Assembly (NCBI GenBank): GCA_031772625.1
Contig: CM062808.1
Location: 142,702,605-142,766,604 of the forward strand
Direction of reading: 5' to 3'
From: Pinus tabuliformis
Taxonomy: Eukaryota > Streptophyta > Pinopsida > Pinales > Pinaceae
Length of the DNA: 64,000 bases
Below, one piece after another: positions 1 to 10,160 of the stretch. Within the stretch, counting starts at the first letter, position 1, and each line of letters begins with the position of its first letter. The position numbers and the translations under genes were made by a program. Under the pieces are notes generated by a model. The model searched no databases and had not been told where the DNA came from. It saw only the letters and a list, made by a program, of their open reading frames with translations.

Positions 1-471
1 GTGGGGGAAGCCCGAGCACATGAACGCATGGCGAACCAGAGAATTGTGGGCGGAAAAGGAAAAAGGTGCTAAACGTACAAAGGTGGGACCCACACTCTAG
101 AAAGAGGTGGTATTAATTGGGGCGCCCTCAAATGGTAAACAATTTTGGATGGAAGCGGAGCAATCCCATACATCGATCGACACGTGGCAAGTGGAGGTGA
201 GAGAAAACCGTCGTTGATTACGCATTAAAGGTCGAGAAAGTCAACTGCGTGGGACGTGTGTATGATGTTGAATCTGGGGGACCCAGATCGGACGGCCGAG
301 ATTGCGCCCAACGGAGGAAGTGGAATCAACGAAGGAATACACCGTGATATATAAGGATTTGGAATTCGTTTGACAACCACGGTGGAGGAAAGACTTCATC
401 CACGATGTAACTGAAGAAATGAATCGACGAAGCAGGTTGACGTTGTTTAGAGGAGGAAAAGTGGCCACTTC
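1..471. other. No gene recognised
   Basis: All three forward frames carry frequent stops here, and the short reverse-strand frames have no motif I know. Base composition is somewhat more GC-rich than the following kilobases. It may be upstream sequence of the open frame that begins near 472, but nothing shows that directly. Confidence 0.4.
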
Positions 472-978
472 TTGGGCGTTCATGCTGATGCCGAACAGGG
501 AACTCCAAGCGCAGCTGCAAAAGGTGAATCGACAGAGGCGGAAGAGGAACTGAACAGGCATTGGAACGAAAGGCTAAAAGCCATGAACAGAGACAGAATA
601 CACAGTGAAGTCGGAGAGATGAAGAAAGACCAGAATCCCGAGAGGAGTACGGAACACACAAAGAAAGAAGACAGTATAGAAAAAGCAGAAAGAGGACAGA
701 GGGCCGAGCTAACCAAAGGCAACGTCAAGCACCAGAGGCTTGAGAGATTTGATCCATCCCATAGAGGAATCTATCAGGATCGAGCACCACATTTGGCTCT
801 TTCCACTGTAGACCAGAAGGTCACAAAGCTGGTAGGAAGAAGAAGAGCCTATGTACTCCAGTGGCTTGGGGAATCCAAGAACCACCCTGCCAAGCAAACC
901 TACTTCAGGAGAACTCACATTGAGTCCCTATATTGTAATTCTCTACTTAAAGGCACAATAAAACAAGGCCACCACTGA
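472..978 (+). CDS. Uncharacterised open frame, charged protein of about 168 residues
   Basis: I do not recognise this protein. The frame opens at a TTG codon, so the true start is unknown; the first in-frame ATG lies about 37 codons in, before a very hydrophilic stretch rich in Glu, Lys and Arg. The C-terminal third is less biased and contains a short basic run (GRRRAY). No signal peptide or membrane segment is visible. The frame closes with TGA and is followed by a T-rich stretch from about 1020. It could be a fragment of an element gag or a chance open frame in a purine-rich strand; the overlapping reverse-strand frames are almost certainly its shadows. Low confidence that it is a real gene. 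Confidence 0.2.
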   Translation: MGVHADAEQGTPSAAAKGESTEAEEELNRHWNERLKAMNRDRIHSEVGEMKKDQNPERSTEHTKKEDSIEKAERGQRAELTKGNVKHQRLERFDPSHRGIYQDRAPHLALSTVDQKVTKLVGRRRAYVLQWLGESKNHPAKQTYFRRTHIESLYCNSLLKGTIKQGHH

Positions 979-1217
979 GAGCTGGATCAGAGCCATAGCC
1001 TAGGAGAATAGGGTGAACTCCTTATTAAAATTCTTGTGTCTTTGTGTTTGCTTACTGTATTTCTCTGTTGTCTTTCCATTTTATTGTCTGTGTATTGGCA
1101 ATCTGATCGATCTGTTGCTTAAATAACATAGAACACACACTAGCACATGAGTCTATAATACCTTTAAACAATGAATCTTTAACTGATGTCACTCATAGGG
1201 TGAATATTAGATCATCG

Positions 1218-1597
1218 ACTTAAGTGAATGACATCCTCATGATATCTTCCCAAAAGGCTATTTGATTTTGACAGGGACCATAATCATTTACCATTGTAAC
1301 TTCTAATCCTATTTCTTCAGAGACCACATCAACCACAAGTAATCCTTCCCTTCCCCAAAAATTCTTGAATTTAATCATTTTGCAGTTGATACCTAGGGAA
1401 ATTCCTCCATATCTTCCTCTAGCATATAATGCATAAAAATACCAACCCTTTACTATAGACATCGAAAAATAAACCACTTCCGCACTATTCCCCGACATTT
1501 CCTGTAAGAATATCACATCTAACCTTTCATATTCGAAAATTTGCATGAGAGCTAGTTTTTTAGTAGGGGTAGTCATCCCCCGACAATTAAAGGACAT
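1218..1597 (-). pseudogene. LINE (non-LTR retrotransposon) endonuclease fragment
   Basis: The frame encodes the N-terminal half of an APE-like endonuclease of plant LINE ORF2. Read from 1597 downwards it begins MSFNCRGM, the Asn-x-Arg-Gly motif at the start of these domains. It continues with DVIFLQE (catalytic Glu), a GGISLGI stretch, and a VNDYGP block where the family has Asn/Val-x-Tyr-Gly-Pro. These four landmarks appear in the correct order and spacing. The frame stops before the C-terminal catalytic His, and no reverse transcriptase follows at lower coordinates, so this is a truncated copy. In an active LINE the domain nicks target DNA before target-primed reverse transcription. Family call is firm; the exact clade is not resolved. 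Confidence 0.7.
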
Positions 1598-1635
1598 CCA
1601 CTTTATCGTGAAACAACGTCAGGGGCACATATTGA

Positions 1636-1839
1636 TCAAAGAACCCAGTATAAGGATAATTTTCTACCCTCTGCCACATCCATGCTGACTTTATGAATGG
1701 CTTTTGAAATATAGGATTCTATGCCTATAGGAATTTTAGGAAATTTAGGAGGTGATGATTGACCTATACCCATGCCTGACACAAGAAGGATTTTGGATAA
1801 TGATCTCAGATTATATCTATGACTCGTATGATATTCCAT
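1636..1839 (-). other. Short reverse frame just upstream of the LINE endonuclease
   Basis: A 67-residue frame lies about 40 bp upstream, in sense direction, of the LINE endonuclease fragment. It contains a YNLRSLSK stretch and a Pro/Ser-rich segment. The position fits the end of LINE ORF1 or the spacer between ORF1 and ORF2, but I see no RNA-binding or zinc-knuckle motif. The assignment rests on position alone. Confidence 0.25.
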
Positions 1840-3406
1840 CGACGAGACTCTCAGGTGCAGAGGGAACTGTTATCACCCCATAAATTTCCCTTGGTTGAGG
1901 AGAGAAATTCCATAGGTAACCACAAACCATTTCTAAGCCGGGATCTAGCCCTTCTAGCCTTGGAGAGGGATCTCTCACTTAGGTTTCTCAACTAATATGA
2001 TATTAGGCTAGGTATAATGTTAAATAAGGAATTTTTTTCAAATATCTTTTGATGAGAAAAGAGACAGATCAATTGGGCATGGAGTCATTTCAAATTAATT
2101 TTTTATCTAGTGATATGATGAAGAGAGAAAGGGGTTTATCAACAGGGGAAAGGTAGTCAGTCTTGGTGATGAAATCAAGTTAAATTGTTGTAGGAGGGTG
2201 AGTTTGAGAAAGGTGGAAACAACACTTAGAAAATTAAAATTGTAAATGAATTCTAAATGATGCTTTAAGAGGAAAACACAGATTACTTGCGAAAACTAAA
2301 TCAAAGCAGCATTAAGATGAATTATGAGACATTAAACATTTGGTTTTCCTAAGAAAGAAGACATAATTTTAAGAGATGTAAATACATATGATAAACTTAT
2401 AAGAATATATAAGAACACATCATTAAGATATGTCATAGGAATCCTTGCAAATCACCTTTTGTATTTCATTCATTCACTGACAAATTTTTCAGAAATTACA
2501 GTGCACAAAAGTCCATTTCTCTCTAATATGACCAATAGAACCCTTTGTTATGTTTTTCATATCCATATACATTATGAGGTATGATATCCCACTCTACATG
2601 GTCGAAATTATTGAACAAAACAAACTTCTAACTAGATACATCGAAATGTTGGTGCATATACTTAAAAATAGGAGTGGTTTTACTTACAACCAATCTATGC
2701 CTAAAACATCACCAACTTGGAATACTTGAAAATAAATATTAACTACACCTCCTAGGACAATATGCCACATATCCACATGACCCAAACCACTTCTAGAAAC
2801 CAAAATATTGAAATATGAAGTGAAATGGTGCTGACTGTCCAGTTTCGCAGCGCATCAACTAGTTTCGCAGTAACATGAATTAGCCCTCCATGTTTTGCAT
2901 GGTTACAACCCTCCTATGAAAAAATGGAGAAAATGGGTTTCTTTAAAACATTGTATTTGTGTGGTACTGAACCTATGATATAGGCTTCATAGTTATTTCA
3001 TGCCTCCTTATTGACTAACCCCCATTTTCGCAGCAAAATTGTCACCTTTTGCAGCGCCTTCAAAATTATCAACATATGATGACTCTCTTGAGGTATAAAT
3101 GTTGGAGGAAGCAATATAAGTGTTGTGAAATTCATATAAATCCTCTCATGAAAATAAAAAATTCAAAACTCCATTATCAATATGCATCAAAGACTACATA
3201 GAAAGTGCAACAAGTCCTTGTTGCATTTCTGCAATATCCACCAAAACTGAGTTATTTATGATTTCTTTAGCAAAAAGAGAAAACTTTAGAGTTGAGTGGT
3301 ATCCTCTAGATCAATATTTCCTTTGTACTTACTTCCGCTAGTATATCCAACTTTCCCCTTTTCCTCTTTTTTTAGATTCCTTGGAATTAGTGAGCTTCTG
3401 CATTAC
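1840..3406. other. Non-coding repeat-derived sequence, unassigned
   Basis: I see no gene in this AT-rich stretch. It should contain the 3' untranslated region and possibly the left LTR of the minus-strand Gypsy H0, whose third ORF ends at 3407, but I could not find LTR boundaries. A TTCGCAGC or TTTGCAGC motif recurs near 2845, 2864, 3024 and 3050, and a related form is seen near 23610. Confidence 0.4.
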
Positions 3407-4248
3407 CTATTTGAGTCTTCTCTTTAATAACAAATTCCATGTATATATATTTCTCACCCGCCTATGCAGAGGTAGGGTCCACTTTAACTTATATCTAGCC
3501 TTATCAAGGACAAGCTCAAAAACTTGTACATGCTTAAGCAAACTAAATTTATCCCTATGATCCTTTTCTGCAAGCTTATCTACCTGGTGTTGAACTCCTT
3601 CAAGTTGTTCTAATAGTTTTTCAAATTCTTTCTTCTCATCAAAAGCCACCCTTTTTTATGGCTGAATAGTATCCTCTATTTGCAATTGTACCTTGGCAGT
3701 AGATCTAGTTCTAGGTCTCCTTTATTGTTAAATTATCTCCTTTATATCTTCAACATCAATAATCTGTTTACTTTTTTCCTTTAACAACATGTACCAATGT
3801 TTTCCTTGATGGTTCTCCTTCACCAGGCTAAACAACTTCTCGTGAAACTTTAGTCGAAGTTCCCTATTTTCTTGCTGCAAATATGCTATTGTCAGATGAG
3901 CTTTATCCAATTGATATTTCAAATCTTTAACACTCCGGTCCCTTTCAACAACTTCTGCTTCTTTATGTGTACATTCTAATTCAACAACTTGAACAGGTGT
4001 AGGCGTTGGATCGACATGCAATCTCTTAGTTGAAGCTCTTGTTCTTGGTACCCTAGCCATTGTTTATACCTCAGGTGAGAAGTGAACCTTCTTAACACTT
4101 CTTTTATCAACTGGTTTGTTCTTATTCAAAGCCTTTTTGACCAAGCTAGCTACTATAGGTGAGGCCTCTTTGATTTCAACTAATGGGGTATCTTTCTTGT
4201 TCCTATGGTTATTAGAATATTGTCCTATACATCTTGAAGAAACCAAAA
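3407..4248 (-). pseudogene. C-terminal half of a post-integrase ORF of Gypsy element H0 (coiled coil)
   Basis: Three adjacent reverse frames (4246-4064, 4060-3728, 3649-3407) read as one decayed protein. The first has a basic KKVHFSPEV stretch. The second starts with a basic Arg/Lys-rich tail and runs into a strongly heptad-patterned helix (DLKYQLDKAHLTIAYLQQE). The third is another Glu/Lys/Leu helix. No enzymatic motif is visible. The reading ends abruptly at 4248, where the LTR of H1 begins. The matching upstream half is at 22750-23402, beyond the other end of H1, and the 5 bp CAAAA is duplicated at the two edges. The protein therefore lay downstream of the H0 integrase before H1 split it. 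Function unknown; a structural or nucleic-acid-binding role is only a guess. Confidence 0.5.
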
Positions 4249-4507
4249 TGATCTAGATCTTAAGGGGACGCCCCCAAGATCTAAAAAATTGAAATGGGTC
4301 TTTGGGGGGGAGGCCCCCATGATATGAAAAATTGAAATTCAAGAAGAAAATAGGAGAATACACATTAAACAAATCCACCAAGATTTTTTTTAAAAATAGA
4401 GAATAACAGTAAAAGCTACATTGTGGTGGACAATATGTCCTTTTACAAAATGTGACTTATTACTTATAGTCTTTTCTTAGTTATAATACCACAAGTAAAT
4501 TCCATGG
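4249..4507 (-). repeat. H1 left LTR, piece 1
   Basis: This piece matches 22261-22515 over its whole length, including the inverted GGGGGGGAGGCCCCC-type block and the stretch about plant-wide A/T-rich spacing that follows. It opens with TGATCTAG at 4249. It is cut at CCATGG by the insertion of E1. Confidence 0.85.
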
Positions 4508-5573
4508 TGTTATAGACAATTTTGTGCCTTACAGCATCAGGCATGAATTGTCAATAATCCAAGGGATCCAAAGTTCCCTAAACATGATGTTCCTACCCCT
4601 AGAGGAACAAGGTCAGCAAACCAACAGCTCTCAGATCAGTTCTCCACCTGAAAACACTCAAAAACAAGCAATCCTGAAATCAAAGCAGGTGCTCCACTAG
4701 GTTTATGCGCTGAAACTCAGTTGCTCCATGGTGTACCTGCGTTGCAAAGCAAGTGGAACAAAGGCCACCTGCGCTGAGCGAGATGGGACAAGTGGCACAC
4801 TGAGTCATTGCTCTGGAATCTTCCAAAAATGACACTTGGATCAGGTATTTCGCCTTGTGATGAGTCAGAGGCTCTGTTTCTCCAAGTGGAAGCAAGGTTC
4901 TCCAAGTGGACTCAAGAACTGAAGATCAACTAAAGATTAACTGAAGAGAGAGAGGACACAAGGCAGCTACACATCAGTTGCAAGCTGACTCATCCTTTCT
5001 CAATTCATCTATATATTGAGCTCTCTCCTATGAGCTCAGGAGGCTGGAATTTTGTGCAAAGTAATGATATGCTGTTGGTTTCACTATAGAACTATTGGGT
5101 GATTGCTTGAAGGAGGTGAAGAGGAGAAATTCTTTCTGCTGGGAGCTGTTGCTGGATTAGGGCCTTCAATGGTTGTAACACTCTCAGAACTTTACTTCTT
5201 CTATTAATAAAAGCTATTGAGGTTCTTCTATATGCACTTGTTTCAATGATGTGTTGTGATAATTGTATATTTGATTTATGCTAATCCTCGAATCAGTTAT
5301 GATTGCATGCTTCTTGTAGTTCTCTTCTTCGTTATTTTGCAGGATCTCATTGTAGCTGGGCCAGCAAAAGAGCAAGGAGCTGGGAGCAAGCAAGCAAAGA
5401 GAAGAGTTTGGATTCGACATTAAGCGCAAGGCAACGGTTAGTGCATTTCTTCATTCTCTCTTGCTTTCATAAAGAAGTAAACCTTAAGTAGCTTTCTTTA
5501 CAGTTGTTGCTAAGGTACTATCACCCTTAGAGTGGGATAGGGTCATCCGAGTCGGATACTTTTCCCTACAACA
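4508..5573 (+). repeat. E1 5' LTR
   Basis: The LTR is bounded by TG and CA. It has a TATA-like CTATATATTGA at about 5009 and a poly(A) signal AATAAA at 5206-5211, which place the U3/R/U5 borders roughly at 5040 and 5230. The decamer ACCTGCGYTG occurs at 4735-4744 and 4767-4776 in U3. Confidence 0.92.
5009..5018 (+). promoter_or_regulatory. TATA box of the E1 5' LTR
   Basis: CTATATATTG lies about 200 bp upstream of the AATAAA signal. The same block recurs at the equivalent place in the right LTR, and as CTATATATAG-type sequences in the solo LTR, E2 and E4. It is the likely core promoter driving the element RNA. Confidence 0.65.
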
Positions 5574-5596
5574 AACTGCCGACTCCACTGGGGATC
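5574..5596 (+). promoter_or_regulatory. E1 primer binding site
   Basis: Sequence after the LTR reads AACTGCCGACTCCACTGGGG. The equivalent sites are AATTGGCGACTCCGCTGGGG in the element at the window end and the reverse complement of TGGAGTCGCCAATTT in E2. This is the Tat/Ogre-type site. In E1 the usual TTGGCG is altered to CTGCCG, which would weaken priming. Confidence 0.75.
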
Positions 5597-7274
5597 GTAT
5601 CTGTTTGATTGTTTGTAGTATTTTGCTATTCATTTCCTGAACAAAAGAGTACCAAATCGAAAAGCTTTTGACTATATCAAAAGCGAAGTAGAGGGCAGCT
5701 ACTCTAGCTCGTTTCTGAGCATGTTCATGATTTGAAGAGCTGATCTACAAGGATCCTTGTAAGCTCTTAGTGATAGCTTTTCATCTTTCTTGTCATCCCT
5801 TAGTGTGTGCTTGACTGATAGCTTCTGATTTGAGCAAAAACTGTGAATTTTTGAGAAAATTGTGACCCGGAAACTGTGAAAACGCAACTTTCGTTTTCCA
5901 AAGCGGGTAGTACACAGGCTACCTGCTTTGCAACGCAGGTCCTGAAGGGGCTACCTGCGCTGAGAGCCAGACTGGCTGTGCAGCACCTGCGTTGGCCCAA
6001 TTTTGCCTTGTGCATTTGGGGTTTCCTCCCTTTTTCTTCTCCTGTTTTCACTATAGATTTTGCAGCCAGTTACCAGTCTTGTACCTGTTCTGAAACCAAC
6101 CTTACTTGCCATCATTCTGAAAATGTTATATAACGAAATTGTACTTGTTCTTTTGTATTTCTTCCATCATTTACAATTTCCCATAACGAAAGTGAACTAG
6201 CCTTGCTTTGGCCTCTTAGATCTGAACCTATGTTAGGCATTTTGCTGGTCTAAAGAGTTAGCTTGTTTGCTGTCCATAGCTGATTAGTCTTTTTACTTTC
6301 GTCATGATGTTTTGATTTCATGTATTTCCGGTGATTAAACAAGTAAATCTTAAGGTGTCGTTTGATTTTGGACTAGCTTGTTTACTTTCGCTTTAAATCG
6401 AAATCAAAGTTATATAACAACTTTCTTTTTGTAATACATCAACATTAAGAAAGGGAAAAGAAAATACTTGCATTGTGCATTTTGCATTTGAAAAAGTTTG
6501 CATGATGATTTAGGAGAAAGTGCATTAGTTTGTGCTATATGAATTGTGTGAAAAGATATGCCTTTCTTCTCCCTCAGTAGTTAAGATTTTCATGAGTCAA
6601 AAGGATTTGAAAAAGCTTGCTTCTCATCTTAGGCTGCATTTAGGAATTTGTCATATACATCTCGTGGTGAACCTTGAAAGGCAAACTTTAAAAAGATCAA
6701 CTTAAAATATACTGAATGAACCTAACAACGCATTGAAACATAATGAAACACATAGAGGTCTAAGCTAGAGACGTGTTCCGGCGTCTTTAAGCCTAGTGAC
6801 TGTCGTCTCGGGGAAGGTGGGTGATTCCTCCTGAGAGCCGGTAGCGCTAGTACGGATTTGTGCCCCCGCGTACCGTCGCGTATATTGGGGGACCCCTATA
6901 GGAACAAAGCCTTTATCCATAGGAAACCGTGTCGGCCGCCCTACTGATCGCGATGCAGTGAACACAGCATTCACGAAGATCGACCACCCGTACCGTAAAA
7001 CGTATTCTGTGGTTTCGCGAAAAGTTTGGCACACCCTCTGCCTAGAACTCCAGAGTAGTTTCTTTTGGCCTTTTTCAAACTCTATAACTGAAAAAGTCCA
7101 TCCGAGCATTTGTCACTTCGGGCTCGTTAATACATCGAAGGAGACTAGAGTCATCTTTAGCTTTTTCTCGACTCTTAAAACATGAAAAAGCAAAGTTATG
7201 TCTAAAAGCGTCTAACAAAATTCATTCAAATCGAAACGCAAATTTCCCCCTTTATATTTTAGTTGATCGAGTAA
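5597..7274 (+). other. E1 long 5' leader
   Basis: The leader is about 1.7 kb and has no long frame. Its first kilobase resembles the leader at 62883-64000. The block 6765-7190 is clearly the counterpart of 56400-56825 (reverse strand) in E2, although the coding parts of the two elements differ. Four copies or near-copies of ACCTGCGYTG lie at 5921-5994, in both orientations. Two stem-loops of the type described for the 3' tail occur at 7103-7126 and 7147-7175. Shared structure suggests RNA functions such as dimerisation, packaging or translation control; that is inference. Confidence 0.7.
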
Positions 7275-7283
7275 TCCGCAATC

Positions 7284-10160
7284 GTGGAAGAAAGTCAATT
7301 GAATATCCGTCGTTCACGGAGGCTTGCGAGTCAACCGTCTTTGTCTCCGGAGTCGAAAACAATCCGGGCAAAGCGAGCTCGTCAAACCAGTTCAAAATCT
7401 CCTTTAAAAGTTAGAACAAGTGTTCCAACAACATCTGAGATTCTGGTGACTCCAAACATTTCCGGAAACCCTGCCTCTATAGAAGAAGTTCAACCGCAGC
7501 AGAAGGATAGTAATACTGATCCTAGTCTGGGGGCAAATACTTGTATAACTAAACCAGTTCCACCTGTAACCGGTCCAGAGAGTTTTGTTCCTCAAACATC
7601 TGTCACTGTCGATACAACCCCTTCTTCGGCACCGGAAATCTTTTACGGACCTGACGGTCTTCCTCTTCCACCTGGTCTGATTGCGATAGAGGAAATTATA
7701 GAGGAACCGCAAGTATCCACTCCAACTCATTTTGGGGTAGGGGTCACTCTATTTCCTGCTACAGCAGAAGTTTGTCCATCACCAGTGGAAGCTCCTGTAG
7801 AATCACTAGGCAGTCAATTGGATAGACTCAAAATGTCTGAACAACCGTCGACATCTAGGACTGTGTCGAATGACACGGCGACGGTAGAATTACCTGCTAC
7901 AAATCCGACAATGTTCGCCGGCATACCATCTGTCCCAACTAGCTCTCAACCGCTAGAAGGAGTCCACCCAGGGACCATCGCGACAGTATGGTCTGTTCCT
8001 GTTTGTTCTTCCGGAGTAATATCTGGTAACTCCTATGGTGAGGCTCAACAAATTGACCCCTTTGGAGGTCAATTTAGACCATCCAGTCCTCTAGGACAAT
8101 CAATTGCCTTGAGTTCTGGATTACCACCGTATGGGGGGCAGTATGCCCTTTCATTACCCCCTCCGGGAGGGTACCCATACGGGAGTTCTCAACCTTATTC
8201 AAGTTATGGTGGAATTGCAACAAGTAGTTGGGTACCCATGCTATCCCAGCAACCAAGAGTTGTATATTCTATGCAACAGTGTGTACCTGTGACGAACATT
8301 CCAACTACACCGGCTATTGTAACCGTGTCGCAAGTTCAAACGATGCCTGTTGTATGTCAACCTCAGATTTCTCAGGTTCTCATGCAACAGCCCCTTGACC
8401 CTGCGACCCAACCACAATCACCTACTGGTGGGGCGACACAAGTACAATCGGGTACAATTACCCCACATCTTGGTCCAATGGTTAGTATAGCACAACAACC
8501 CATGGTCTCGCAACCGTGGCTAGTGCAGTACCAACAACCACAATTCCAACAAGTGTACCAAGGTTCTGAACAGCAAGTCTTTGCGAATACTGGACAACCA
8601 TATATCCAAAATGGTCAAAATCAACCACTTTATAGTGGTCAAGTCCATCAACCGTATCAATCATACCAACATCAACTCCATTATGCTGGTATGCAAAGGC
8701 CAACTGTTCAGGCAATTCCATCATACCCTGGTTACGCTTCCCCTAACTTGAATCAACAGTTACCATTCGTGGCGACTTTAGAGTTGCCTGATTTACATCG
8801 GTTAACCAATGATCCAATTGCTTATGCCCCATGGTGGCCAGTGATCCCACACAAACTTCCATCCGACATTCCTAAATTCAATGGAAATCCAGGTGAAGAC
8901 CCGTCGAATCATGTGATGACATTTCATCTATGGTGTTCGTCGAACACTTTAAATGATGATTCGATAAGGCTTCGCCTCTTTCAGAGGACATTGACAGGTC
9001 CAGCGGTGAAATGGTATATAGAATTGCCAAGGGCTTCGTTCGACAATTTTAGCTCCCTTGCCACGACCTTCTTAACCCACTTTCAATTACCAATAAGGTA
9101 TGAAACGGGAACAGAGATATTGACTAACTTCAAACAGACAACCACAACTCATATATCAGATCATATACATGAGTGGTGACGTCGACGAAGAATGGTTAAA
9201 ACATACGTTCCTGATCAGCTTTTAGCTGAGTGGTTTATAAAGTCGTTACTTCCGGCCATAACGGAAGATGTGGCAAAGGGAGGAGTCGTAACAGAAGAGC
9301 AGGTTATTGCTCGTGCGCAATATTTGGACTTAGTATATACTCAGTCCGGCACGCTCTATGACAAGATACCAGACGCCCCTAGACCAGAGTTTTCAATCCC
9401 TCCTCCTCCTAAATCGAATAATGACTCTCATGCCGGCGATGGCGTGATTGGCACGGCAAACTCGAATCCGAAAAAGGCCAATCAAAAGAAAGCCCGTAAG
9501 GATTCGAATCAAAATGCGCATGAAGAAATTCTTGCTTCAGAAGTAAATGCCGTATCGACAGATAAGGGCAAAGAAACCAATCAACCAGTAAGCAGGAAGA
9601 ATCAAAACAAAGGGAAGAAGAATAAACAAGGTGAGTCATCTCCTAAGAAAAATTCTTCAAGCCCTCCTAGGAATAGGAAACCATATCCATGTCGAATATG
9701 TGAAGAGGATCACTGGACAACAGATTGTCCATTCAAAGCTGAGTTTAAAAGATTCATAAAGAAGTCACAAACCCCAGCTGTATTAACTGATCCGTTTCCC
9801 GATCCAAGTCAGAATCTGGTTGATAGTGGAAATGCTTCCCCATCGCAAGTTATGATGTTGTCAAGTTTTAAGCGCCAAGATGATGCCTTAATTTCAACAT
9901 TAAACAAAGGCCGTGCAAATTCACAGTTGTTGAATGGCGAGAGAAAAGGTCGATCAGGCAGTTCGACAACAACTTCGACAGAAGTTGTGCCGCCATCCAA
10001 TACAAGAAGCATTCCAACGATCCATGGAGGCAATCATCCTCTCCAATATATCGGAGTAATTTTCCTAAAAGGCCCTTCTTTAATGGGTACTTTTGCCCCA
10101 CCACCGCCAAATAATCTTACGGAGATGGGTGCAACGGAATATGAAGCCTTCTATTTTTAA
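7284..10160 (+). pseudogene. Tat/Ogre-like Gag polyprotein, one internal stop
   Basis: One continuous frame of about 959 codons, broken only by a TGA at 9177-9179 in a WRRRRR-type context, where CGA to TGA is the simplest change. The N-terminal half is low-complexity, rich in Pro, Gln, Ser and Tyr. Around residues 520-690 a capsid-type domain is visible: IPKFNGNPGEDP, then WCSSNTLNDDSIRLRLFQRTLTG and a KWY...F..L...F segment. A basic linker follows. A CCHC zinc knuckle C-x2-C-x3-H-x4-C (CRICEEDHWTTDC) lies near residue 803. No protease follows. The frame opens with GTG, where the equivalent position in E2 is ATG, so the start codon is probably mutated. Gag would package the element RNA into cytoplasmic particles. 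The capsid and zinc-knuckle call is firm. Confidence 0.85.
9690..9731 (+). other. CCHC zinc knuckle within E1 Gag
   Basis: The pattern is Cys-x2-Cys-x3-His-x4-Cys followed by Pro-Phe, the Tat-type spacing with three rather than four residues before His. It closely resembles the second knuckle of E2 (CRLCEGDHAIHRC), supporting a shared origin. Confidence 0.8.

Noticed and set aside
4680..4905. Small frames in the E1 LTRs repeated at 12460-12685
   Set aside because: They repeat only because the LTR is repeated and lie over promoter sequence.
6958..7185. Conserved leader frame shared with E2 (56405-56728)
   Set aside because: It starts at different points, is on the sense strand in both elements, and extends only as far as the nucleotide conservation; the E2 version is framed differently upstream. 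An upstream ORF remains possible but is unsupported.
7404..7730. Reverse-strand frame opposite E1 gag
   Set aside because: Shadow of the well-supported gag frame; no motif.
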